In this document: piece after piece, positions 49,173 through 57,809 of the stretch
How the letters are laid out: each line of letters begins with the position of its first letter
Position numbering within the stretch: the stretch's first letter is position 1
DNA from: Bordetella sp. H567
Lineage (GTDB): Bacteria; Pseudomonadota; Gammaproteobacteria; Burkholderiales; Burkholderiaceae_B
DNA: 64,000 nt
Assembly: GCF_001704295.1 (NCBI RefSeq)
Contig: NZ_CP012334.1
Span: forward strand, 496,001-560,000
Direction: 5' to 3'
The notes under the pieces: generated by a model
Databases searched by the model: none
What the model was told of the DNA's origin: nothing
The model's input: only the letters and a program-made list of their open reading frames with translations
Made by a program: the position numbers and the translations under genes

Positions 49173-50432
49173 CTAATCCTGCGGGGCTCGCCAACGCAAC
49201 ACGCCCTGCGCCGTGGCACGCCCGCTGGCGATGCACGCCGTCAGCAGATAGCCGCCCGTGGGCGCTTCCCAATCCAGCATCTCGCCGGCGCAGAAAACGC
49301 CGGGCACCTGCTTCAGCATGGAATTGTCGTCCAGCGCGTCGAAGCGCACGCCGCCGGCCGTGCTGATCGCTTCATCGATGGGGCGCGTCGCGGTCAGGAC
49401 GAGTGGCAAGGCCTTGATCGTGCGGGCCAGGGTGCCGGGGTCCAGCATGGCCTCCTTGGACAACGCTTCGCGCAACAGCGCCGCCTTCACGCCGATGACG
49501 CCGACGCGGCTTTGCAAGTGCGACGATAGCGAACGCGCGCCGCGCGGGTGGCTGACGTCCGCCAGTACACGGTCGGCTGTCCGGTCCGGCAGCAGGTCGA
49601 TGGTCAGCACGGCCCGGCCGTCGCGTTCGAGCTGGCCGCGCAAGGCGGTCGAGAGCGCATAGATCAGGCTGCCTTCGACGCCCGGTTCGCTGATCACGAA
49701 TTCTCCGCGGCGCCGCAGGGGCGTGCCGTCCACGTTCACGCAGCTCGCCACCACGTTCACGCAGCTCGCCACCACGTTCTTGACCGGCTCGCCGGCGAAC
49801 TTGGCCCGAAAGAAGTCCGACCAGGCGATCTCGAAACCGCAGTTTGCCGGCTTCAGGGGCGCGACCTGCACGCCGCGTCCCGCCAACAGCGGTATCCATG
49901 CCCCATCCGAACCCAGCCTGGCCCAACTGCCCCCGCCCAATGCCAGGATCACGGCGTCCGCGTCGTGCGTACTTTCGCCGCCGGGCGTGGCGAAGCGCAG
50001 GCGGCCGGCGTCGTCCCAGCCGGTCCATCGATGGCGGGCGTGCGTGACGACGCCGTTCTCGCGCAGGCGATGCACCCAGGCGCGCAACAAGGGCGCGGCT
50101 TTCATCTCGCGCGGAAACACGCGCCCCGAACTGCCGACGAAGGTTTCGATGCCCAGGCCCACCGCCCACTCGCGCACCGCATCCGGCGGAAATGCCCGCA
50201 CGAGCGGCGCGATCTCGGCTTGCCGGTCGCCATAGCGCGACAGGAAAGCCGCCAGCGGTTCGCCATGGGTCAGATTGAGCCCGCCGCGGCCGGCCATCAG
50301 GAACTTGCGGCCCACGGACGGCATGGCGTCGAAGAGGTCGACGCCCACGCCGGCGGCGGCAAGGACTTCGGCGGCGGCCAGCCCGGCGGGGCCGCCGCCG
50401 ATGACGGCGATACGAGAGGAGAGATGCGGCAT
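49173..50432 (-). CDS. TIGR03862-like flavoprotein (HI0933 family)
   Basis: A 419-residue FAD-dependent protein related to the flavoprotein at 6877-8073. The FAD motif is VIGGGPAGLAAAEVLAAAG (9-27) and MAGRGGLNLTHGEPL follows. The C-terminal FAD contact reads GVFCAGEMLDWEAPTGGYLL. A 21-bp unit is repeated 2.3 times in frame at 49731-49779, so NVVASCV occurs twice in a row. The reaction is unknown. Confidence 0.87.
   Translation of the reverse strand: MPHLSSRIAVIGGGPAGLAAAEVLAAAGVGVDLFDAMPSVGRKFLMAGRGGLNLTHGEPLAAFLSRYGDRQAEIAPLVRAFPPDAVREWAVGLGIETFVGSSGRVFPREMKAAPLLRAWVHRLRENGVVTHARHRWTGWDDAGRLRFATPGGESTHDADAVILALGGGSWARLGSDGAWIPLLAGRGVQVAPLKPANCGFEIAWSDFFRAKFAGEPVKNVVASCVNVVASCVNVDGTPLRRRGEFVISEPGVEGSLIYALSTALRGQLERDGRAVLTIDLLPDRTADRVLADVSHPRGARSLSSHLQSRVGVIGVKAALLREALSKEAMLDPGTLARTIKALPLVLTATRPIDEAISTAGGVRFDALDDNSMLKQVPGVFCAGEMLDWEAPTGGYLLTACIASGRATAQGVLRWRAPQD
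49731..49779 (-). repeat. In-frame tandem duplication of 21 bp in a flavoprotein gene
   Basis: The unit CACGTTCACGCAGCTCGCCAC... begins at 49731 and again at 49752, followed by a 7-bp partial copy. It adds seven residues (NVVASCV) without changing the frame, and looks recent because the copies are identical. Confidence 0.85.
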
Positions 50433-50708
50433 GGCGGGCAGTGTAGTCCTTCCGCCGGGCTGTCATCGCGGCAAGGCAGGCTTGCCCAAGCCGGGACGGG
50501 CCTGCATAGCCCGGCACGCCATGTTCCGTGGCGGTGGCGTCGCTGCAACATAGGCGCTGGCTTGCCGCTGGCCTTTTGTCCCGGTCCCGCGGCGCTTGGC
50601 TGCGTGTAAGACGTTTTCGTGTATCGTGCGTGGCGCGTTTTTTAATACGGAGACAGCCAGAGCGGGATGTGGGGGCAGGCGCCCTCGGCGTCACGCCGGA
50701 ATACCGCC

Positions 50709-51908
50709 ATGGATACGTTCAAATCAGCCGCCGATACCCTGTTCATCCTCATTGGGGCGATCATGGTGCTCGCGATGCACGCGGGCTTCGCCTTCCTTGA
50801 ACTGGGAACCGTGCGCAAGAAGAACCAGGTCAATGCCCTGGTCAAGATCCTGGTGGATTTCGCGGTGTCGACCATCGCGTATTTCTTCGTCGGCTATCAG
50901 ATCGCCTATGGCGTGCAGTTTTTTACCGGTGCCGAGGCGCTTGCGGTGAAGAACGGCCACGAGTTGGTGCGCTTCTTCTTCCTGCTGACCTTCGCGGCCG
51001 CGATTCCGGCGATCATCTCCGGCGGCATCGCCGAGCGCTCGCGCTTCAATCCGCAACTGGCGGCCACGGCGCTGCTGGTCGGACTGGTGTATCCCTTCCT
51101 GGAAGGCATCGTCTGGAACGGCCATCTGGGACTGCAGCAGTGGCTGACGGACGCCACCGGCGCGCCTTTCCATGACTTCGCTGGTTCGGTAGTCGTGCAC
51201 GCTTTCGGCGGCTGGGTGGCCCTGGTCGCCGTGGTGCTGCTGGGCGCGCGGCGTGGGCGGTACAAGGATGGCCGCATCGCGGCGCATCCGCCGTCCAATA
51301 TTCCCTTCCTGGCGCTGGGCGCCTGGGTGCTGACGGTGGGCTGGTTCGGCTTCAATGTCATGAGCGCGCAGACGCTGGACAAGATCAGCGGCCTGGTCGC
51401 CATGAATTCGCTGATGGCGATGGCGGGCGGCACGCTGTCCGCGTGGCTGGTGGGGCGCAACGACCCCGGGTTCACGTATAACGGCCCGCTCGCGGGGCTG
51501 GTGGCGGTGTGTGCGGGATCGGATCTGATGCATCCGATCGGCGCCCTGGCAACCGGCGCCGTCGCCGGCGTGTTGTTTGTCTATATGTTCACGCGGGTGC
51601 AGAACAAATGGCGCATCGACGACGTGCTGGGCGTGTGGCCGCTGCACGGCCTGTGCGGCGCGTGGGGCGGCATCGCGGCGGGGATCTTCGGCCTGCATTC
51701 CCTGGGCGGGCTCGGCGGGGTGTCTTTCCTGGCCCAGGTCGCCGGCACGCTGTTCGGCGTCGTGGTCGCGCTGGCAGGCGGGTTCATCGTCTACGGCATC
51801 ATCCGCGCGACCGTGGGCCTGCGGGTCAGCCCGGAGGCGGAGTTCAATGGCGCCGACCTGTCGATCCACCGGATCTCATCCACGCCGGAGCGAGAAACAA
51901 ACTGGTAG
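50709..51908 (+). CDS. amt: Ammonium transporter (Amt family)
   Basis: A 399-residue inner-membrane channel. The twin pore histidines are H164 in VVVHAFGGW and H313 in VWPLHGLCGAWGG. GAIMVLAMHAGFAFLELGTV, near the N-terminus, and IISGGIAERSRF are family blocks. I chose the ATG at 50709; an in-frame start at 50667 adds a non-conserved stretch. No P-II gene is adjacent, although Amt proteins are normally gated by GlnK. Confidence 0.95.
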   Translation: MDTFKSAADTLFILIGAIMVLAMHAGFAFLELGTVRKKNQVNALVKILVDFAVSTIAYFFVGYQIAYGVQFFTGAEALAVKNGHELVRFFFLLTFAAAIPAIISGGIAERSRFNPQLAATALLVGLVYPFLEGIVWNGHLGLQQWLTDATGAPFHDFAGSVVVHAFGGWVALVAVVLLGARRGRYKDGRIAAHPPSNIPFLALGAWVLTVGWFGFNVMSAQTLDKISGLVAMNSLMAMAGGTLSAWLVGRNDPGFTYNGPLAGLVAVCAGSDLMHPIGALATGAVAGVLFVYMFTRVQNKWRIDDVLGVWPLHGLCGAWGGIAAGIFGLHSLGGLGGVSFLAQVAGTLFGVVVALAGGFIVYGIIRATVGLRVSPEAEFNGADLSIHRISSTPERETNW

Positions 51909-52252
51909 GTGGGCGCGGCGCGCCGCGACGCACCGACAGTTGAAGCCAGGTTTTCTCGTACCGGGCGTACACGCGACCGGAAGTTTTGCCCGTGTGTATG
52001 CACCGGGCAATAGAAATGCCTGCCCATCAGGCGGCGTTGCGCCGGTGAGGCAGTGATTCCCAGCCCAGCATGGCAAGGCCGATCGATTTGAGCGCGGGTT
52101 TGGCGAGCACCCTGGGGTCAGGCAGGAAAATGAAGCCGCCGCATGGATGATGGCCTTTTCATACAGGTCCTTGTCAGAATGTCACTGCTATACGAACCGG
52201 ATACCTGAAAGAACAAGCGCTTCATCACAGCGAAGGTCCAGGAGGAGACGGC
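51909..52252. other. Intergenic region, no gene seen
   Basis: A 344-bp gap between the ammonium transporter and the beta-propeller protein. I see no coding frame with family features and no clear terminator. An AGGAGGAG-like ribosome site near 52240-52246 belongs to the downstream gene. Confidence 0.5.
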
Positions 52253-53347
52253 ATGAAACAGAAGACATTGTTGATCACTGCTGCATTGACCTTGGGGCCG
52301 GCTCTGGCGCTTGCCGCGACAGACGCGCAGGAAATCCCCTTCAAGGCGACCAACCCCATCAAGATGCCGGCCGGGCAGCACCTGGGCGAGGTATCGGGCG
52401 TCGCGCTGGACAAGGCCGGCCATATCTACGTCTTCCAGCGTGGCAATACGATCGGCCCGGCTTATGGCGCGGCGGCGGCCCAATTGCTGGAGTTCGATCA
52501 AAACGGCAAGTACGTGCGCGAGATCGGCGCGCATCTCTACGCCTGGTCCTTCGCCCACGACGTGCGCGTGGATCCGCAAGGCAATATCTGGGCCGCCGAC
52601 AAGGGCTCGGACGTGGTCATCAAGTTCAATAAACAAGGCGAGGTGGTGTGGGTCATCGGCCGCAAGCCTGAGGCCAGCGACGAGAACGCCCATCCGCTGG
52701 AACATCCCAAGCCGCCCCTGCCGGCTGTTGACGGCGCTTTCCGCCAGGTCACCGACATGGCTTGGGACTCCAAGGGCAATACCTATATCTCGGACGGCTA
52801 CATCAATTCGCGGGTGGCCAAGATCGGACCCGACGGCCGTTGGCTGAAGTCGTGGGGCACGTTTGGTTCGGAGCAGGGCCAGTTCAACACCCTGCATGCC
52901 ATCGCCACCGACGCCGAGGACCATGTCTACGTGGCGGATCGCGGCAACCGGCGCATCCAGGTGTTCGACACCGAAGGGAAGTATCTGCGTTCGATCACCA
53001 TCGACGTGCCGGCCCCGCCGGATGCCCAACAGCTCTACGGCAACAAGCCCAACCCCGAGGCGGGCGGCGTGGCCACCATGTTTCCCGGTGCGCCTTGGAC
53101 TTTGTGTATCACCCCCAAGGTGCCGGGCAAGGAGCAGGTGCTGTACACCTCCGATGCCTACCCCGGACGCATCTACAAGCTGAGCCTGGACGGCAAGCTG
53201 TTGGGCTACCTTGGCAGCTCGGGCCGCAACGCCGGCCAGTTCGGCTGGGTCCACGAAATCGCCTGCCCCAACGAAAACACGCTGTATGTCGGCGAATTGC
53301 TTAACTGGCGCGTGCAGAAGCTGACTTTGAGCCCGACCAAGAAGTAA
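52253..53347 (+). CDS. Secreted NHL-repeat beta-propeller protein (peptidyl-alpha-hydroxyglycine lyase-like)
   Basis: A 364-residue exported protein. The signal peptide ends near residue 22 (ALALAATD). The rest is built of NHL/six-bladed propeller units, for example [39 protein letters not shown] and [20 protein letters not shown]. It resembles the bacterial peptidyl-alpha-hydroxyglycine alpha-amidating lyase group. Enzyme activity is not shown by any motif I can name; a binding role is equally possible. It is a single gene with a strong ribosome site (AGGAGGAG). Confidence 0.82.
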   Translation: MKQKTLLITAALTLGPALALAATDAQEIPFKATNPIKMPAGQHLGEVSGVALDKAGHIYVFQRGNTIGPAYGAAAAQLLEFDQNGKYVREIGAHLYAWSFAHDVRVDPQGNIWAADKGSDVVIKFNKQGEVVWVIGRKPEASDENAHPLEHPKPPLPAVDGAFRQVTDMAWDSKGNTYISDGYINSRVAKIGPDGRWLKSWGTFGSEQGQFNTLHAIATDAEDHVYVADRGNRRIQVFDTEGKYLRSITIDVPAPPDAQQLYGNKPNPEAGGVATMFPGAPWTLCITPKVPGKEQVLYTSDAYPGRIYKLSLDGKLLGYLGSSGRNAGQFGWVHEIACPNENTLYVGELLNWRVQKLTLSPTKK

Positions 53348-53485
53348 TGCGGGGGCCGGCGCATGGCTGGAGCCCTGCGCCGGCTGGGTCCGATGCTTGG
53401 GCTGCGATATCCGGCGCCAGGGCCGTGCAGGGGAAACAAGTGCCGGGGTGTGCCCGGCCCCTCGGTTAAAATCACGTCTTTCGTG

Positions 53486-53516
53486 GACAAAACCCCCGGG
53501 GTTGGCCGGTTTTGTC
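53486..53516 (+). promoter_or_regulatory. Hairpin in the leader region of ychF
   Basis: GACAAAACC (53486-53494) pairs perfectly with GGTTTTGTC (53508-53516), about 100 nt before the ychF start. A TAAAAT at 53466-53471 could be a -10 just upstream, which would place the stem near the 5' end of the mRNA. No T run follows. Confidence 0.35.
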
Positions 53517-53615
53517 GCTAATTCACGACCTGCCCGCACCATTTCCGGCGCGGGTCGGGGCACTTCCGGCACGCCCACATCGGGCTCGATAGTGCCTGGA
53601 CAATCAAGGACTTAC

Positions 53616-54707
53616 ATGGCTTTGCAATGCGGCATCGTCGGCCTGCCCAACGTCGGCAAATCGACTCTCTTCAACGCCTTGACGAAGGCCGGCATCCCGG
53701 CGGAAAACTATCCCTTCTGCACCATCGAGCCCAACGTGGGCGTGGTGGAAGTGCCGGATTCCCGTTTGCAGAAGCTGGCGGAGATCGTCTCGCCGGAACG
53801 CGTCCTGCCGGCCACGGTGGAATTCGTGGACATCGCCGGCCTGGTCGCCGGCGCCAGCCAGGGCGAAGGCCTGGGCAACCAGTTCCTGTCGCACATTCGC
53901 GAAACGCATGCCATCGTCAACGTCGTGCGCTGCTTCGAAAACCCCAACGTGATCCACGTGGCGGGCAAGGTCGACCCGATCGCCGACATCGAAGTCATCG
54001 AAACCGAATTGGCGCTGGCCGATCTGCAGACCGCCGAAAAAGCCCTGCATCGCCATAACAAGACGGCGCGCTCCGGCGACAAGGACGCGCAGCGCCTGGT
54101 GACCATCCTGGAAAAGTGCATCGCCCAGTTGAACGAAGCCAAGCCGGTGCGGGCGCTGGACCTGACGCAGGAAGAGCGCGCGCTGATCGCGCCGATGTGC
54201 TTCATCACGTCCAAGCCGGCGATGTACGTGGGCAATGTGAATGACGACGGCTTCACCAATAATCCGCTGCTGGATCGACTGACCGAATTCGCCAACGCAC
54301 GCAATGCGCCGGTCGTGGCGATCTGCGCGGCGATCGAGTCGGAAATCGTCGATCTTCCGGAAGAAGATCGATCGGCGTTCCTGGCCGATATGGGGATGGA
54401 AGAGCCGGGTCTGAACCGGCTGATCCGCGCGGCGTTCAAGCTGTTGGGCTTGCAAACGTACTTCACCGCGGGCGTGAAGGAAGTGCGGGCGTGGACGATT
54501 CCGATCGGGGCAACCGCGCCGCAGGCGGCGGGCGTTATCCATACCGACTTCGAGCGCGGCTTCATTCGGGCACAGACGATTTCCTATGAGGACTTCATCG
54601 CCTGCAAGGGCGAGCAGGGTGCGAAGGAAGCCGGCAAGATGCGCGCGGAAGGGAAGGAGTACGTCGTGCAGGATGGGGATGTGATGAACTTCCTGTTCAA
54701 CGTCTGA
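53616..54707 (+). CDS. ychF: Redox-regulated ATPase YchF
   Basis: An Obg-related P-loop NTPase with ATPase activity, 363 residues. Walker A is [14 protein letters not shown] near the N-terminus, with G3 in [20 protein letters not shown]. The C-terminal TGS-like domain ends [13 protein letters not shown]. The frame is open to 53397, but the ATG at 53616 gives the conserved start [12 protein letters not shown]. It is the last core gene before the acquired region. Confidence 0.97.
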   Translation: MALQCGIVGLPNVGKSTLFNALTKAGIPAENYPFCTIEPNVGVVEVPDSRLQKLAEIVSPERVLPATVEFVDIAGLVAGASQGEGLGNQFLSHIRETHAIVNVVRCFENPNVIHVAGKVDPIADIEVIETELALADLQTAEKALHRHNKTARSGDKDAQRLVTILEKCIAQLNEAKPVRALDLTQEERALIAPMCFITSKPAMYVGNVNDDGFTNNPLLDRLTEFANARNAPVVAICAAIESEIVDLPEEDRSAFLADMGMEEPGLNRLIRAAFKLLGLQTYFTAGVKEVRAWTIPIGATAPQAAGVIHTDFERGFIRAQTISYEDFIACKGEQGAKEAGKMRAEGKEYVVQDGDVMNFLFNV

Positions 54708-54837
54708 CGATTTTTGCTGGATCTCGGTGGCGCTCAGTAGCGCTTGGTGGATTGGTTTATCCGTTCTAAATTAATGGGTTGCAGAAACAATACGGTCTGC
54801 TGAGCGTTCCTATTGTTCATCGAGGTCCAGAAAATTC

Positions 54838-54880
54838 GGGGGTAGCGTTGGGGGTACTCGTGTTCAACCGTGTGGGTACT
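54838..54880 (+). repeat. Iterated GGGTA motifs upstream of the integrase
   Basis: GGGGGTA at 54838-54844, GGGGGTACT at 54850-54858 and GGGTACT at 54874-54880, 12 and about 24 bp apart, just before the integrase start at 54904. Spaced direct repeats like these are usual for integrase arm-type or excisionase sites. Confidence 0.45.
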
Positions 54881-54903
54881 TTTCCCCGCAGTGGAGTCCA
54901 ACG

Positions 54904-56114
54904 ATGCCCGAGAATCTACTCACCGATGCCAAGGTCAAGGCGGCCAAACCGACTGATCGAGACTGGAAGCTTTCGGACGGCGGGGGCCTGTTCCTGCTGG
55001 TCAAGTCCACCGGCGGCAAGCTCTGGCGGTGGAAGTACCGCCTGCAAGGCAAGGAGAACCTCTTTGCCATTGGCGGCTTTCCTCAAGTAAGCCTTGCGGA
55101 GGCGCGTGCGGCCCGAGAGAAAGCGCGTGCCTTGGTTAAGCATGGTATCCATCCCGCCCATGATCGGCAGCAGGTCAAGCAGCGCAACCTGGAAGCACTG
55201 GAGGAGCGTAAGCGCGCTCGTGAAAGCTCGTTTGCCAAGGTGGCGCAGGCGTACCTGGCCGAGATCAAGTCTGTCTTTGCGCTCAGTTCCTACCGTACGA
55301 AAGAGTCCCGTATCAGGAAATATCTGTCGCCCAAATTCGACGGGATGCCGATGAGCGACATTGGCGTTAAACAGATTCGTCCGCTGCTGGAAGAGTGCAA
55401 GGCCCACGGTGCTTGGGCAGCCATTCACGTCAAAGGCGATCTGGCGGCGATCTTTGAGTTCGCAGTGGTGCGTGGCCTGGTAGAGGCCAATCCAATTCCC
55501 AGTCTTCGCGGGCTGTTGCGCGTGCCGTTCAGCGAGAGCAAGGCGGCGATGACGCGCGAGCAGATCCAGAAGTTCTGTCAGGCCCTGCGCGGCTACCGGG
55601 GCTATCCAGAAACGGCGTTGTGCCTGCGGTTGATTGCGCTGACCGCCTGCCGTCCAGGGAAGCGGCGGATGCCGAGTGGGATGAGTTCGACTTTGAGGAT
55701 GCTCTGTGGCGTCGGCCTGCGGCGAAGATGAAAGCGCGGCGCGACCATGTCAGCCCGTTGTCTGCACAGGCCATTGCCGCGTTGAAGGATTTGCAGTGCA
55801 TCACGGGCGGTGGCAGTTATCTGTTCCCACACCGGAGCGGCAAGGGCTTCACCACGCCCAACCGGCTCACCTACGCGATGCGTGACATGAACCTGGGGCG
55901 GGGTACGACGCCGCACTGCTGGCGGACGACCTTTTCGACCTGGGCCAATGAGAGCGGATACCGGCCTGATGCAATTGAACGGCAGCTTGCCCACGTGGAA
56001 AGCAACAAGGTGCGGGCGACGTACAACAAGGCGCTGCTGTTGGATCAGAGAAGGACGCTGTTGCAGGACTGGGCGGACTATCTGAGTACGGCGGAGGACA
56101 GTGGCACGGCATAG
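54904..56114 (+). pseudogene. P4-type tyrosine integrase, frameshifted
   Basis: The first 250 residues read as a normal P4-family integrase (MPENLLTDAKVKAAKPTDRD, then KLSDGGGLFLLVKSTGGKLW) up to the catalytic arginine in LTACRPG. One base appears to be missing within 55651-55662. Restoring it gives GEAADAEWDEFDFEDALW and the rest of the catalytic domain to 56114. In that second frame the box 2 region is PHCWRTTFSTWANESG, where relatives usually have HGFR, and the tyrosine is in RATYNKALLL. As it stands the enzyme is split, so the island cannot excise by itself. Confidence 0.88.
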
Positions 56115-56238
56115 GGACGATTTGGCCGAGTGTTGCAGAGCGAGTGAGCAGGGGGCGGCCTTTTCCTTTTCAGGATAGGGCCGTTCTCCCTTGAGTGCCG
56201 TTCCCTTGCCGTTTGCCTTTGCCGAGTACGGACCGCTG

Positions 56239-56296
56239 AAAATGGGGTAATCACTTTAGGATATTAGGGTAACTTTTATTGAAATTACCCCATTTT
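56239..56296. repeat. Perfect 13-bp inverted repeat between integrase and HTH gene
   Basis: AAAATGGGGTAAT (56239-56251) and ATTACCCCATTTT (56284-56296) with a 32-bp AT-rich centre that holds a further AGGGTAAC. The right arm runs on into TTTT, so it could be a long-loop terminator for the integrase, or an operator for the HTH protein encoded 95 bp downstream. Confidence 0.6.
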
Positions 56297-56390
56297 TTCG
56301 TGGGATCGCGTCAGGGTTTTTCCGTGCGTCCAGCAGTGTTTATCAGAGATTGATATCATTGTAAGTCAACGTGTCTTTGGGCTTAGATGC

Positions 56391-56711
56391 ATGAAACGCT
56401 GCATTGTGGGTGTTCGACAGCCGGATAGTTCGCCTCCTTCGCGAGGGGGCGAAGTTCCTAGCATCTTGTTCCCATCCCTGGCGTCGCTGGCAGCCGTGCT
56501 GTCGGACGACAACCGCCGCCTGCTGCGGTTGATCCATGACAAACAACCCAAGTCTCTGACCGAATTGGCCGAACTCAGCGGCCGCAAGGTGCCGAACCTG
56601 TCACGCACTCTGAAAATGATGGCGGATTACGGCCTGGTTTCGCTGCAGCGCAATGTTCGAGATGTTCAGCCGACCGCACTGGCGACTGAATTTCTGGTTG
56701 TGCTGGATTGA
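56391..56711 (+). CDS. Small winged-helix DNA-binding protein (HVO_A0114-like)
   Basis: A 106-residue protein with a winged helix in the C-terminal part: LSDDNRRLLRLIHDKQPKSL, then TELAELSGRKVPNLSRTLKM and MADYGLVSL. This is like the HVO_A0114/MarR-type putative DNA-binding proteins of mobile elements. Its TGA (56709-56711) overlaps an ATG of the next frame. It is probably the regulator of the downstream nuclease, resembling an antitoxin-like controller. The first 30 residues look unconserved, so the start is uncertain. Confidence 0.7.
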   Translation: MKRCIVGVRQPDSSPPSRGGEVPSILFPSLASLAAVLSDDNRRLLRLIHDKQPKSLTELAELSGRKVPNLSRTLKMMADYGLVSLQRNVRDVQPTALATEFLVVLD

Positions 56712-56737
56712 TGGCTATGAATACGAGAGGGAATGCG

Positions 56738-57730
56738 ATGGCACGGATGTGGATGGTGCGCGGCGAAGGCGGCAGCCTGTATGACGCCTTTCGAGAACGC
56801 GGCGTGGCTGCCGTGGGCTGGAATCAATTGGCGGCCCATGCCAAACCCGGTGTCGGGCGCAAGCAGTTGATCGCCCTATACCGATCCGCCGAGCCCCAGG
56901 CAAAACAAGGCACGGTGGTATCGGGCGCATCCCAGGTCTGGCGCTTCGTCAACGACATCCAGGATGGTGATTGGATCGTCACCTACTCGCCAGCCAATCG
57001 CGTGTACTCAATTGGCAAGGTCACTGGCCCGGCCGAGCATCACCAAGAGTGGGCTGAACAAGGCATGCCATTGGCGCGCAAGGTGCAGTGGCAAGTGCAG
57101 GAATTGCCACGCGACAGCTTGGGCACCAGCACAAAGAACAGTCTGGGTTCGACCCTGACCCTCTTCGAGGTTCCGTCCAGCGCGGCAGGCGAAGTGTTGG
57201 CGGCGCTGAAGGGTAAACCGGTTCCAGTCGTGGAAGACGAAGCCGAGGAAGTCATCGCCGACCCGCTGGCCGATATCGAATCCCAGGCGCTGGAGCGCAT
57301 CAAGGATCGGGTCAACGAACTCGACTGGGACGACATGCAGCAACTGGTCGCCGGAATCCTGCGCGCTATGGGCTACAAGACACAGGTTTCGCCGCCTGGC
57401 TCGGATCGGGGCAAAGATATCGTTGCCTCGCCGGACGGATTTGGCTTCGAACACCCGCGCATCGTCGTAGAGGTCAAGCACCGCAAGGGGCAGATGGGCA
57501 GCCAGGAAATCCGCAGCTTCCTCGGCGGCCGCCACAAGGATGATCGCGGGCTATATGTCAGCACCGGCGGCTTCTCCAAGGATGCCCAGTACGAAGCAGA
57601 TCGGGCATCCATTCCTCTGGCAATGTGGACGCTGGATCATGTAGTCCGCGCGCTGATCGAGCACTACGACGCCACCGACGCCGAAACCAAACGAATCGTG
57701 CCGCTGAAGCGGTTGTACTGGCCGGCTTGA
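56738..57730 (+). CDS. Mrr-like restriction endonuclease
   Basis: A 330-residue protein from the ATG at 56738, which has a GAGAGG site 7 bp upstream; earlier starts at 56711 and 56717 are possible. The N-terminal half (1-160) is a probable DNA-recognition or PUA/EVE-like domain (MVRGEGGSLYDAF, DWIVTYSPANRVYSIG). The C-terminal Mrr domain has the nuclease residues D227 in SDRGKDIV, E245 and K247 in VVEVKHRKG, and Q256. Mrr enzymes cut methylated DNA. It follows the HTH gene closely and precedes hsdM by 79 bp. Confidence 0.88.
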   Translation: MARMWMVRGEGGSLYDAFRERGVAAVGWNQLAAHAKPGVGRKQLIALYRSAEPQAKQGTVVSGASQVWRFVNDIQDGDWIVTYSPANRVYSIGKVTGPAEHHQEWAEQGMPLARKVQWQVQELPRDSLGTSTKNSLGSTLTLFEVPSSAAGEVLAALKGKPVPVVEDEAEEVIADPLADIESQALERIKDRVNELDWDDMQQLVAGILRAMGYKTQVSPPGSDRGKDIVASPDGFGFEHPRIVVEVKHRKGQMGSQEIRSFLGGRHKDDRGLYVSTGGFSKDAQYEADRASIPLAMWTLDHVVRALIEHYDATDAETKRIVPLKRLYWPA

Positions 57731-57809
57731 GCTTGCAAAGAAAACACTTCGCTAATACCGCCACGACCAGTACTGGCGAACTTACGCATTTGGAACAAGA
57801 AGATTTTTG

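Noticed and set aside
54708-54903. A tRNA or tRNA fragment as the island attachment site
   Set aside because: I looked for a T-arm and cloverleaf and found none; only the GGGTA repeats and a 5-bp hairpin are present.
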